A stretch of 64,000 nt of DNA from Mycolicibacterium austroafricanum (GTDB taxonomy: Bacteria > Actinomycetota > Actinomycetes > Mycobacteriales > Mycobacteriaceae), in contig NZ_HG964452.1 of NCBI RefSeq assembly GCF_000612725.1, positions 364,911 through 428,910 on the forward strand, read 5' to 3'. The notes beneath the pieces are model-generated. The model did no database searches. It saw only the letters and a list, made by a program, of their open reading frames with translations, and was not told where the DNA came from. Position numbers and translations under genes: made by a program. This document shows positions 1 to 7,481 of this stretch, piece by piece (the first letter of the stretch is position 1; each line of letters starts with the position of its first letter).

Positions 1-272
1 TCGGCTAGGCCATCCTCTGCCGAGAGGAGGAGCACGTCGCCGTGGTGCTCACAGCGCCCTCCGTCTGGCCAGCTTCCTCCGTTGGAGACGGTCGCAGCGA
101 TCTTCAGTGCAAGCGTGGACTTGCCGAGGCCAGGATCACCGTCGAGGGTCACAGGTTTACCGACGGGTAGCCGACCAGGCCACAGCCATTCGACGCGTTC
201 CGGCAACACGTCTGACAGTCGAGTCAGCGTCAGTTGGGGGTCGGATGGTGTCCCCCAGTTGATCTCCGTCAC
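1..272 (-). CDS. RecA/RepA-like P-loop ATPase, partial (C-terminus off-window)
   Basis: Only the first ~90 residues are present. They begin at a GTG that overlaps the stop of the upstream gene by GTGA. The translation reads VTEINWGTPSDPQLTLTRLS and then a Walker A, GDPGLGKS, at about residues 53-60, followed by a strand ending LLLSAEDGLA typical of AAA_25/RepA-type ATPases. Such proteins in phiRv-like elements are thought to act in replication as a helicase or helicase loader, which is inference here. It is the most downstream visible gene of the leftward operon. No ORF starting with ATG covers this frame. Confidence 0.7.
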   Translation of the reverse strand, partial: MTEINWGTPSDPQLTLTRLSDVLPERVEWLWPGRLPVGKPVTLDGDPGLGKSTLALKIAATVSNGGSWPDGGRCEHHGDVLLLSAEDGLA

Positions 273-625
273 GACGCTCTCCTGATCTCGTCAATTTCGT
301 GACGACGCGTAAAAGTCCGTGCAGCCTCGGACCAGTCGGCGCCGCCCCAGATGTCCTCGGCGGCCTGGGCGCGCTGCTCCTGCCCGATCTCGACGCGGAG
401 CACGTGGTGTTCTCCAGCGATGGCCACCGACAGCAGTTTTCGCGGGTCTGCGTCGTCGAGATCTCGCCAGGCCGGCGTTCCCGCCCACGGCAGGGTGGTG
501 TTCTTGACCTGTTCGACAACGGCGCTGATGAACTGATGGACCGCCCACCACGAGACTTCTTGGGATGCGGGAGAACCCGCACCGATGGTGTCGGGGCGGG
601 TCTCCACGGTCTTCTTGTCGGTCAC
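269..625 (-). CDS. DUF2742 family phage protein
   Basis: A 118-residue protein starting at GTG, which overlaps the upstream stop (GTGA). The segment around VSWWAVHQFI, TPAWRDLDDADPRKL and HHVLRVEIGQE is the DUF2742 pattern found in the phiRv1 and phiRv2 prophages (Rv1583c and Rv2656c). The function is unknown; in those prophages it sits in the early replication block, as here. Start and stop overlap its neighbours on both sides, so it is probably translationally coupled. A longer in-frame extension to 763 exists but would bury the upstream gene. Confidence 0.75.
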   Translation of the reverse strand: MTDKKTVETRPDTIGAGSPASQEVSWWAVHQFISAVVEQVKNTTLPWAGTPAWRDLDDADPRKLLSVAIAGEHHVLRVEIGQEQRAQAAEDIWGGADWSEAARTFTRRHEIDEIRRAS

Positions 626-807
626 TTGTCCGCGCCATCCATCAGGATTTTCAGGTGGCCACTCGCCGAGGTGAGGAGCTCGGCGATGTGCGTGGCGCGT
701 TTGCGTCGTTCCCCGCTGCTGCGCAAGATGATGCGCCCGACGAAGCGTTGAGCCTCCTGGCAATGCTGCAGAGCGCGCTCGGGGGCTTCGATGATCCGGC
801 CGGCCAT
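622..807 (-). CDS. Small hypothetical protein, element A operon
   Basis: A 61-residue basic protein (MAGRIIEAPERALQHC...) whose ATG overlaps the upstream stop as TAATG and whose stop overlaps the next start as GTGA. It contains a charged helix-forming stretch (SSGERRKRATHIAELLTSAS). No family is recognised. The tight overlaps on both sides are the main evidence that it is real. An in-frame upstream extension to 879 is unlikely because it would overlap the preceding gene. Confidence 0.55.
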   Translation of the reverse strand: MAGRIIEAPERALQHCQEAQRFVGRIILRSSGERRKRATHIAELLTSASGHLKILMDGADK

Positions 808-1109
808 TAGTTGGCCTCCGCGGCTTCGAGGGTGTCGTTGGCCTTGTCGAGTAGCACCGAGGCGTTTCTCAGGTTCCACAGAGCGTTGACGATGTCGACG
901 AGCGCGAACATGGGGACGTCGTCGGGGAGGTCGCGGATGACGGCGTTGATGTCGGCGCGGATGCTGTCGATTCGCGCCACGGCGGCGTCAAGGTGGTCGA
1001 CTGGTTCGGGTGATCGCGTCGGCGGCACGTAAGTGCGGCAGAAGCGGCACACGTCGGTGCCGTCAGTTGTGGGCACTGTGCAGTGTCGGCAGGATGTGTG
1101 TGTAATCAT
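807..1109 (-). CDS. Small zinc-ribbon hypothetical protein
   Basis: A 100-residue protein with an N-terminal pair of CxxC motifs (CRHC at 8-11 and CRFC at 21-24) that looks like a short zinc ribbon. An acidic, probably helical region of about 70 residues follows. It is coupled to the downstream gene by a TAATG overlap. It may bind DNA or RNA or regulate the operon; this is inferred from the ribbon only. Confidence 0.55.
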   Translation of the reverse strand: MITHTSCRHCTVPTTDGTDVCRFCRTYVPPTRSPEPVDHLDAAVARIDSIRADINAVIRDLPDDVPMFALVDIVNALWNLRNASVLLDKANDTLEAAEAN

Positions 1110-1118
1110 GGGGGTTAC

Positions 1119-1256
1119 CTACTTTCTGGTGAGAGTTGGTTCGGAAGCCCTCGGAGCTGCAACTTCGGGGGCTTCGCTTTTTCCGGGCCGAAGGTCCGGG
1201 GTCTTGTCGGCTGTGGGATCAAGGCCGAGGTCTTCGAACTGCGGGTAGACGCGCAT
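1119..1256 (-). CDS. Small hypothetical protein (45 aa)
   Basis: The ATG overlaps the stop of the excisionase gene (TGATG). The frame stays open for 45 codons (MRVYPQFEDLGLDPTADK...) and ends at TAG 10 bp before the next ATG. It is Pro/Glu rich and has no recognised domain. The exact start/stop overlap and the otherwise gap-free operon argue that it is translated, but length alone gives weak support. Confidence 0.4.
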   Translation of the reverse strand: MRVYPQFEDLGLDPTADKTPDLRPGKSEAPEVAAPRASEPTLTRK

Positions 1257-1468
1257 CAGGCGGCCCCTCGCGGGTCGTCGGTGCGTTGGCACGTATTGGC
1301 CGCGAGGAACTCCTCGACGCTGTGCCGGGTGTAGATCACCTTGCGGGGACCCGCTTTCACGAACTTTGGCCCTACGCCGCGGTACCTCATCTGCGCCAGT
1401 CCGGCCTCGGACGTGTGCAGGATCGCCGCAACCTGTTTGGCTGTCAGTGTGTCCAGTGGATTCGTCAT
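1256..1468 (-). CDS. Excisionase-type helix-turn-helix protein
   Basis: 70 residues starting MTNPLDTLTAKQVAAIL. The start is set by a good ribosome binding site (gaaaggag, about 5 nt before the ATG). The helix-turn-helix (LTAKQVAAILHTSEAGLAQMR) followed by GPKFVKAGPRKVIYTRHSVEEFL is the MerR/Xis-like winged-helix pattern of actinobacterial excisionases. It is the first gene of the leftward operon and faces the integrase operon, the usual arrangement for directional control of excision. Confidence 0.75.
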   Translation of the reverse strand: MTNPLDTLTAKQVAAILHTSEAGLAQMRYRGVGPKFVKAGPRKVIYTRHSVEEFLAANTCQRTDDPRGAA

Positions 1469-1814
1469 GTCACTCCTTTCATGTGGCTGGAAGGTCAGGC
1501 CCGAGTTCCGTTCCCTCACATCCCCGACGCTGTCGGCAGCCGATGTGGTGTGGGTGCCGCGCTACTGGCTCCCGTATCTGCGCTCGTGCCCTGTATGGAG
1601 ATTTCAAATGGCTGTGCCGCAGTACGGTTACCGGCGAGCCTCCCGACAGGCTCGGCGGGGTCCAATCCACACGGCCTGCCAGGTCGCACTCGACGTGCCT
1701 AACTTTGGCGATCTACTGTCATCTTTAGGCAGTACGCTTACAGAAAATCACATGGGGTGACCCTTGTCAAGGATGTCGATTGACTGCCATGTTTCGACAG
1801 GCCACTATGGGTCC
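1469..1814. promoter_or_regulatory. Divergent control region of element A
   Basis: 346 bp without a gene, between the leftward excisionase operon and the rightward XRE/integrase pair. It holds a direct repeat gcagtacg[g/c]ttac at 1619-1631 and 1729-1741 (12 of 13 matching). It also holds a weak dyad with arms tactg and cagta near 1714-1734. These are plausible operators for the XRE protein encoded next to it. No exact promoter can be fixed by eye. Confidence 0.4.
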
Positions 1815-2315
1815 ATGGCAGGTAAGGAATCGGCACGCGGGCCAACTGCGGAGACAGTGGCCGCAAACATCACGGCACTTCGGGAGTCGCAGAACCTCAA
1901 CTACACACAAGTCTCGGAACGGCTTTTCGACGTGGGGCGCAAGATCAGCGCAGTTGGCGTTCGTCGAATCGAGTCTGGCGAACGTCGTGTCGACGTCGAC
2001 GATCTGATTGCACTGGCCCTGGCGCTCAGAACCTCCCCCGCGTCCCTCTTGATGCCCGGACTCGGCCATGTCGGACCAGGTGACAGGGTTCAGATAGCAG
2101 AAGTTGCTTCCACCGTTGAAGCTAACGACGTCTGGTCCTGGCTCACCGCGCAACGTGCAATCGACCCCTCTGTCGACTATCTCGAGTTTGGGTCACGGTC
2201 GTGGCCGAAGTGGGTTCTGAGCGATGTCGAGCGGATGGTGGGTAGGACACGCGAGGAGCGGGCCCGAATCCGCGAAGGGGTCGAGGAAGATCTGAACCGC
2301 CACGGATGGTCTTGA
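1815..2315 (+). CDS. XRE-family transcriptional regulator
   Basis: 166 residues from MAGKESARGPTAETVAANI. The N-terminal 65 residues form an XRE helix-turn-helix (ITALRESQNLNYTQVSERL...GVRRIESGERRVDVDDLIALALAL), and the rest is a short unknown C-terminal domain. It is probably the element's repressor, acting on the divergent region upstream. The stop overlaps the integrase start (TGATG), so the two are co-transcribed. An upstream in-frame start at 1764 is possible but lacks a visible ribosome binding site. Confidence 0.7.
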   Translation: MAGKESARGPTAETVAANITALRESQNLNYTQVSERLFDVGRKISAVGVRRIESGERRVDVDDLIALALALRTSPASLLMPGLGHVGPGDRVQIAEVASTVEANDVWSWLTAQRAIDPSVDYLEFGSRSWPKWVLSDVERMVGRTREERARIREGVEEDLNRHGWS

Positions 2316-3469
2316 TGGCGAAAGTTGATGCGTACGAGACGAAGTCGGGTAAGCGTTGGCGCGTCCGTTATCGGACTCCCGATCGCCGGCAGACGGATAA
2401 ACGGGGGTTCCGGACGAAGCGGGACGCCGAGCAGTGGCTGTCGGAGAACGAGGTGTCGAAGCTGCGCGGCGAGTACGTCGCACCATCGCTCGGTAAGGCC
2501 ACGGTGGCGGATCTCGGTGCGCTGTGGCTGGAGCGCCAGCAGGGCGTGATGAAACCCTCGGCGTTTCACTCCGTCGAATCAGCTTGGCGCGTGCATGTTC
2601 TCCCCCACTGGGGCTCCACGTCGATCGCGGATATCAGCTACTCGGGTGTACAGGCGTGGGTGACCGAGCTGGCCGGCCGACGGAAGGGGACGCTGGTCGC
2701 TACCGCGTACTCAGTGCTGGCTCGAATCCTCGATGACGCGGTGCGGGATCGGCGCCTGTCCGCGAATCCAGCCCGCGGGGTGAAGCTCCCGGCGCGCGCG
2801 AAACGGAAGAACATCTATTTGACTGCCGAGCAGCTTCACGACCTGGCGGTCGAGTCGGGGCGGTACGGGTCGCTGGTTCTGCTACTGGGCACCGCGGGTT
2901 TGCGGTGGGGCGAGGCGGCGGCGCTGCGGGTTGGTGACATCGACTTTCTGAAGCGTCGGGTGACGTTGCACGAGAACGCCGTAACAGTCGGCGGCGATGT
3001 TCACCTCGGCTCGCTCAAATCTGGGAAGTCCCGGACAGTGGTCCTGCCTGAGTTCGTGGTCGAGGAGTTGTCGAAGACGTGCCGGGGCAAGGCACACGGC
3101 AATCTGATTTGGCCGGCGCGGGACGGTGGTTACCTCGGCCCCCCGTCGTCGCACGATTCCTGGCTGTCCGGCGCTGTCGACCGGTGCCAGAAGGCGGCTG
3201 CGACAGCTCGGGCGAGGGAGGGTGACGAGCCGACCACGCCAGTGTTCCCGAGGGTGACGGCACACGCGTTACGTCACACCGCGGCGTCGTTGGCGATCTC
3301 GGCGGGCGCGAACGTGAAGGTGGTTCAGCGGATGTTGGGACACGCGTCGGCGGCCATGACGTTGGACGTCTATGCCGACCTTTTCGACGATGATCTCACT
3401 GGAGTTGCCGACAAGTTAGATGTAACTGTGGGCAAAGTGTGGGCAAAACGGTCGTCCGCCAGCGGCTAG
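2315..3469 (+). CDS. int: Tyrosine-type site-specific integrase (element A)
   Basis: 384 residues. An N-terminal arm-binding region (KSGKRWRVRYRTPDRRQTDK) is followed by a SAM-like core-binding domain and the catalytic domain. Catalytic residues visible are R197 (TAGLRWGEAA), H317 and R320 (HALRH), H343 (MLGHAS) and Y353 (LDVYADLF), all intact, so the enzyme should be active. The gene ends 57 bp before the tRNA-Leu 3' fragment at 3526, as expected for an integrase beside its own att site. The ATG at 2315 is coupled to the XRE stop; a start at 2306 is also possible. Confidence 0.92.
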   Translation: MAKVDAYETKSGKRWRVRYRTPDRRQTDKRGFRTKRDAEQWLSENEVSKLRGEYVAPSLGKATVADLGALWLERQQGVMKPSAFHSVESAWRVHVLPHWGSTSIADISYSGVQAWVTELAGRRKGTLVATAYSVLARILDDAVRDRRLSANPARGVKLPARAKRKNIYLTAEQLHDLAVESGRYGSLVLLLGTAGLRWGEAAALRVGDIDFLKRRVTLHENAVTVGGDVHLGSLKSGKSRTVVLPEFVVEELSKTCRGKAHGNLIWPARDGGYLGPPSSHDSWLSGAVDRCQKAAATARAREGDEPTTPVFPRVTAHALRHTAASLAISAGANVKVVQRMLGHASAAMTLDVYADLFDDDLTGVADKLDVTVGKVWAKRSSASG

Positions 3470-3525
3470 CACTTGGTATGGCGGCTTTACCAGTGCATAT
3501 GCCGGGCAAGGTCGTGTGCCCCCAG

Positions 3526-3559
3526 TCGGACTCGAACCGACACTTGGCGGATTTTAAGT
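3526..3559 (-). repeat. Displaced tRNA-Leu(UAA) 3' half (att junction between elements A and B)
   Basis: Read on the minus strand this is the 3' part of a tRNA-Leu(UAA): anticodon loop, the stem TCCGC, variable loop CAAGT, T arm GTCGG-TTCGAGT-CCGAC and acceptor TGGGGGC. It shares cggattttaagt and the acceptor end with the intact gene at 19157-19230, but its T arm and position 43 differ. The homology stops at 3559. It is therefore an att remnant, not a functional tRNA. Confidence 0.85.
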
Positions 3560-3681
3560 AAGGCTAGGCGGCGTTCGGCGACCAGCCCGGGAGGGTTCCC
3601 GCACGGCTCGAAACCGCTGATCAAAGGCTGTTTCCGGTATGCCTCGGGGTCGGGTCCGGGTCGGGTCCGGTAGGCCCCCGG

Positions 3682-3701
3682 CCGCCGCGTTCACGCCGCG
3701 A
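3682..3701 (+). repeat. Candidate integrase arm-site repeat, left end of element B
   Basis: The sequence ccgccgcgttcacgccgcga occurs here and again at 19076-19095, about 125 bp and 95 bp from the two att cores. A second short match, gttagctacg, lies at 3721-3730 and at 19036-19045, also about 40 bp away but on the opposite side of the first repeat. In the excised circle these would flank the core on both sides, as arm-type sites do. Confidence 0.4.
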
Positions 3702-3871
3702 CGGGATGACCTGGCGAGCTGTTAGCTACGGCGGCCGAGGCGGCATCGCCCTCCCGCGCTCCTCCTGGCTGGTTGCTTGTGGTTGAAACCCTGAGTTCAC
3801 GCACAAATAGCGGCCACTCAACTAACGTGTTCACTAGCAGGGTTTCATTAACTTCTTGGGGGAACTTCTTC

Positions 3872-5836
3872 GTGGCTCAGAGTCAGAACATTGAAGATGC
3901 TTTTAACTCGATGTTGCGAACGGACTACATTCCGCTCGCAGATACAGAAAAATTGAGCCTTCTGGCTGACTATTACGTCGATTACATGGGTTACATGAAG
4001 GACATCGTCGGACCAACCGACCAATTGATAGTCGGCCGACGTGGTACTGGAAAGACAACGCTCCTTTACCGTGCGCTTGTCGAATGCATGCGCTCTTGGG
4101 GACCAAGCGAGGCTAGCGCGCGAGCGCGCACGCTCGGCGTGTACCTTGACCTCGAAAAGTGCCAATCCCTGAGTTCGACGGCCACCAGCGACTATGAAAC
4201 CTTCGAATTTGCGTTTGTAGCCGAGCTGTGCGATGCGATAAAAGAAGAGCTACTGCGTTCCTGGCCAGCCTTAGCCAAGGAACCCACGTTAATTGATCGG
4301 ATATTCCGAAACGGCGAAACGAAGAAGGCGGTTGCCGTCAACACTGAACTCGCCCGATTAGCCTCCGTCTTGACTTCGGGACTACCGCGTTTTGTCGATA
4401 GATCTGGCCCAGTGGAGAAACGATCTGAGGTCAGACAATCCCATACAGATAAAGCTGATATTTCGGCCTCGCTGGGCGTGTCGGAAGCGAAGCTGACCGG
4501 CAGCATTGGCGCCGATGATAGCCTCACCACCGCATCAGAAGTGAAGCAGACGGAGAATGTCCATTATCGGCTTACCGTAGCTGACATACTGCGTGTCATT
4601 GGCGACCTTCGAACTGCGGCCGGAATCCCCTACTTCTTAATTTTCATCGACGAATTTTCATCGCTTCATGCGGATCTCCAGCAACGCTTTACGACCCTGT
4701 TGAAGAAAATGCTGGGAAACCACTCGGGTGTGTATATCAAGTTGGGCGCGATTACCGACAACTATCAACTCGGCTCCTCGATCATCTTGCAGCGCGACTT
4801 ATTCGAACTGTCGTTAGATTTGGACGCTTTCGTGGGACGCAGTGGTTCTTTGGGTGCTGCGATGGACCAGCTGACCCAGCTCACGGAGATGATTATCGAG
4901 CAGCGGATCCAGACCTATACGCAGTCGCCTGGTAGCAGGATTTTCGACGCCCCCGAGGACGCGTATCGAGAACTGACGCGGTCGGCAATGGGCGTACCTC
5001 GCACAATAGGGATTGTTCTGAAGCAGGCTTGGTCGCGTGCTAGGCAATCTTCGAGGGGCCGAATCCGTCGAACTGATCTCGACTACGGCATTAGGTACGC
5101 ATCTAACGCATATATGAATCAGATGACCGGCGCTGCGCGGAATGGACTAGCGATACCAGAACATGTCCCTGAGATCTGGGATTCATTACTTGACCGTGCC
5201 GCCCTGGAACGCAGGAAGGTTCCCGACAGCCCCGCAAGCCACTTCATGGTATTGCCAAAGAATGAAGAGCGACTGCGTTTCCTGAACATGTTTTTTCTCG
5301 TCCATCTCTTAGAAAAAGGCCGAACGACCAAAAAGGAACGTGTGAATAGGAGCCTGTATTCTTTCGACTACGGGATCGCATTAGAGAATAACTTTGGCTG
5401 GGGGGACGACAAGAATGTGATCCGCCAGCAGAGATTCGCCTATGACACGACTTTGCAAGAGTATGACCGGTTCTATGAGGCCGGCCAGATGGCGAGTTTC
5501 CGCTGCACCCTTTGCGGCAGAATCTATGCAGAGTCGCAACTCATGCTTGGTGGTTCTCGACTTCAGTTTTGTCCAGACGACCGAGCTGACCTAGAGGTTG
5601 TTGTAGAGCGTAGAAACGACGCCTCGTACACCGAAGAAGAGATCAAGATTATCGGCGCAATTCGTTCCGCAAAACGTGCCGATAGACTTGCGGCAAGGCA
5701 GGTCGCTGACGACGTCGGATGCTACGTCCAGAAGGTCGCGAAATTTGGCGAGAAGCTTGAGCGCGAACACTTGATTGCCCGGGAACGCCCGGATGATTCG
5801 AACCGCCTCTACTATTTCGATGTCGAAGCGGGTTGA
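3872..5836 (+). CDS. ORC/CDC6-like AAA+ ATPase with Cys cluster and winged helix
   Basis: 654 residues from a GTG preceded by ggggga; a longer start at 3773 is possible. An N-terminal P-loop domain has Walker A GRRGTGKT (55-62) and Walker B YFLIFIDEF (about 253-262). Near residue 545 there is a CxxC followed by a third Cys at 567 (CTLCG...FCPDD), an incomplete zinc ribbon with no obvious fourth ligand. The last ~65 residues (SYTEEEIKIIGAIRS...LEREHLIARE) look like a winged helix. GC content is clearly lower than in the neighbours, which suggests recent acquisition. It is the only gene between the att site and the integrase, a typical cargo slot. ORC/CDC6-like ATPases occur in DNA-replication and anti-phage contexts; the role here is not known. 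Confidence 0.65.
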   Translation: MAQSQNIEDAFNSMLRTDYIPLADTEKLSLLADYYVDYMGYMKDIVGPTDQLIVGRRGTGKTTLLYRALVECMRSWGPSEASARARTLGVYLDLEKCQSLSSTATSDYETFEFAFVAELCDAIKEELLRSWPALAKEPTLIDRIFRNGETKKAVAVNTELARLASVLTSGLPRFVDRSGPVEKRSEVRQSHTDKADISASLGVSEAKLTGSIGADDSLTTASEVKQTENVHYRLTVADILRVIGDLRTAAGIPYFLIFIDEFSSLHADLQQRFTTLLKKMLGNHSGVYIKLGAITDNYQLGSSIILQRDLFELSLDLDAFVGRSGSLGAAMDQLTQLTEMIIEQRIQTYTQSPGSRIFDAPEDAYRELTRSAMGVPRTIGIVLKQAWSRARQSSRGRIRRTDLDYGIRYASNAYMNQMTGAARNGLAIPEHVPEIWDSLLDRAALERRKVPDSPASHFMVLPKNEERLRFLNMFFLVHLLEKGRTTKKERVNRSLYSFDYGIALENNFGWGDDKNVIRQQRFAYDTTLQEYDRFYEAGQMASFRCTLCGRIYAESQLMLGGSRLQFCPDDRADLEVVVERRNDASYTEEEIKIIGAIRSAKRADRLAARQVADDVGCYVQKVAKFGEKLEREHLIARERPDDSNRLYYFDVEAG

Positions 5837-5859
5837 GACGCCTCAACACCTAACTCGGC

Positions 5860-6017
5860 TTATCCCTCTCTACGCAGCGGCACGACGTTGCCCGCCGCCT
5901 CGCAAGGCCGTACGGGCGCGGGCGGCTCGGGCAGGTTGTTCGCCGCGCCGCCGTCCTGCTCGGGGATGTAGTCGCCGTACACGTCGAGTGTCAACGTGTA
6001 GGTACTGTGCCCCAACC
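5860..6017 (-). pseudogene. 3' fragment of element B tyrosine integrase (carries the catalytic Tyr)
   Basis: Joining this fragment to the 5' part at 7482-8733, with the IS and one target copy removed, restores one frame: QVSKWLGHSTYTLTLDVYGDYIPEQDG, ending at TAA. It supplies the second active-site His (GHS, about residue 421) and the nucleophilic Tyr (DVYGDY, about 431) of a 469-residue enzyme. Alone it has no start and no ribosome binding site. Confidence 0.9.
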
Positions 6018-6025
6018 ATTTTGAT

Positions 6026-7481
6026 GGCTCTTCGCAGTTAGCAGTGGCATTGGTGCCGGCTGGGTGTGACTCGCCGCGATCGGCGGGTGCAGGCCCACCG
6101 TACGCGGCGGCGTTGGTTGTCGGGGTTGCGGAATCCGAAGGCGATGCGCCCGACGTGCTTGACGATGCGGTTGTAGCCCTCGCTGCGAGCGTTGGTCAGC
6201 CCGGTTTGCAGGGCGGCGATGATCGGGGCCTGCCAGGTCTCGATGGTGCGGGCGAATCGGATGACCTCGGGCACCTTGCAGGCCGCGCAGAAGCGGTAGA
6301 ACCGGTCTAGCGCGGCGGCGATGTCGTAGCGCAGCCCTCCTCGGTCGGCACAGGAAAGCAGTTCGCGCAGCAGTTCTTTGGCGATCCACGCCGCAGCGAT
6401 GTCCTCGTTCGGATCAGCGCTCAGCAGCTTGGCGAACAGGTTGCTGCGCTGGTCTGCGGTGAGCCGCTCAGCACCGCGCAGCAGCCGGCGGCGGTTGATC
6501 CACTCGACGTCGGCCTTGCGACCGCGTCGGCCCCGCTGGGCCCAGGTGACCCGGCGGCGCACCGCGTCGAGCATGTCGTTGGCCTTCTTGACCAAATGGA
6601 ACCGGTCGGCGATCACGATCGCCTGCGGCAACGCCTCGCGGGCGACCCGGGCGTAGGCGGGTGAGAGATCGATGGCCACGTGGGTGATCTGCGCCTTCCA
6701 GGTGGGGTCCTGGGTCGCCAGCCAGTCGATCACCGCCCCGGAGTTTCTGCCGTTGACCTGGGTCAGCAGGCCCTGATCGCCGGTGACGTCGACCAGGCCG
6801 GTGTCCCAGCGATCCACCCACACCCTCCGGCCGAGCGCCGGGTCGTGCTCCCATTTGGCTTTGCCGCGGCGGGTCTCGTCGATGCCGAGCACCGCAACCG
6901 GCTCCAGCTCGACCTCCAAGGCCTCCTCGGCGACGGTGATGACGTGGTCATGCACGGTGTGCCAGCCGCAGCCGTACTGCCCGGCTACCGCAGCCACGGA
7001 GCGGTCCTCGTCGAGCACCGCGCTGGCCATCGACGCCTTGGCCCGCGGGGTAACCCGCGCTCGCGCCGGAACGCCAGGCACCGACTCGGTGAACACCTTG
7101 CGCTCGCAGACCATGCTGGGGCACAACCACTTTCGCTTACGCCAGCGCAGCACCGGACGATCCGGGCCGACCTGCACATCACGCGGGCCGGTGTACACCC
7201 AGCCCTTCGACCTGCTGGAGCGCTCCCCACACGCGGGGCAGATCCCAACCCACTCCGGGGCGGTCAGTACATGCACCAACCGGGTACCGTCCTCGAGGCG
7301 CTGCACCGACTCGACGACCACACCGTCGAGATCGAGCAGCAATGAACTACCGTCAACCATGCCCGCGTTCCTTGTCCTGGATGCCTGAGAACACCCAGCT
7401 CACAGGGGCGCGGGCCCCTAATCAATCACCGACACGACACGATGTCGGACAACACCAGACCCCTATCAAGTGCGAAGAGCC
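6026..7481. mobile_element. ISL3-family insertion sequence
   Basis: 1456 bp. The terminal inverted repeats begin ggctcttcgca on the left (6026-6036) and tgcgaagagcc on the right (7471-7481); further into the element they match only in part. Perfect 8-bp target duplications attttgat lie at 6018-6025 and 7482-7489. ISL3 elements characteristically have GGCTCTTCGCA-like ends and 8-bp duplications. It interrupts the integrase gene of element B. Confidence 0.93.
6038..7360 (-). CDS. ISL3-family transposase
   Basis: 440 residues filling the IS. An N-terminal zinc-binding region (CPACGERS...CPSMVCER, about 40-85) precedes a helix-turn-helix (VAAVAGQYGCGWHTVHDHV) and the DDE domain, with VLGIDETRRGK, VIADRFHLVKKAND and LTNARSEGYNRIVK carrying the acidic residues. 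The C-terminus GFRNPDNQRRRVRWACTR is characteristic of the family. It appears full length and probably active. Confidence 0.93.
   Translation of the reverse strand: MVDGSSLLLDLDGVVVESVQRLEDGTRLVHVLTAPEWVGICPACGERSSRSKGWVYTGPRDVQVGPDRPVLRWRKRKWLCPSMVCERKVFTESVPGVPARARVTPRAKASMASAVLDEDRSVAAVAGQYGCGWHTVHDHVITVAEEALEVELEPVAVLGIDETRRGKAKWEHDPALGRRVWVDRWDTGLVDVTGDQGLLTQVNGRNSGAVIDWLATQDPTWKAQITHVAIDLSPAYARVAREALPQAIVIADRFHLVKKANDMLDAVRRRVTWAQRGRRGRKADVEWINRRRLLRGAERLTADQRSNLFAKLLSADPNEDIAAAWIAKELLRELLSCADRGGLRYDIAAALDRFYRFCAACKVPEVIRFARTIETWQAPIIAALQTGLTNARSEGYNRIVKHVGRIAFGFRNPDNQRRRVRWACTRRSRRVTPSRHQCHC

Larger units (their letters stand above)
1..3559. mobile_element. Element A: phiRv2-like integrated element (right part, left end off-window)
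   Basis: A leftward cluster of tightly overlapping small phage-type genes (P-loop ATPase, DUF2742, zinc-ribbon protein, excisionase) faces a rightward XRE regulator and tyrosine integrase. The integrase ends 57 bp before a tRNA-Leu 3' fragment. DUF2742, an excisionase and an integrase next to a tRNA att site are known from the M. tuberculosis phiRv1/phiRv2 prophages. The right boundary is taken at the tRNA fragment; the left boundary is not in the window, so the total size is unknown. Confidence 0.75.
3470..3871. other. Gene-free junction region with integrase arm-site candidates
   Basis: 402 bp between the integrase of element A and the AAA+ gene of element B. It contains the tRNA fragment (3526-3559), an imperfect GC-rich tandem (gggtcgggtccgggtcgggtcc, around 3650-3671) and two short sequences that recur near the other end of element B (ccgccgcgttcacgccgcga at 3682-3701 and gttagctacg at 3721-3730). 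GC content falls towards 3870. No ORF or RNA gene is seen. Confidence 0.55.

Noticed and set aside
3526..3600. A second tRNA gene at the left att site
   Set aside because: Only the 3' half is present; after position 3559 the D arm and 5' acceptor strand are missing, so no cloverleaf forms.
3649..3671. Tandem gggtcgggtcc units as a functional repeat or origin
   Set aside because: Only two units in GC-rich DNA; no iteron spacing, no adjacent rep gene.
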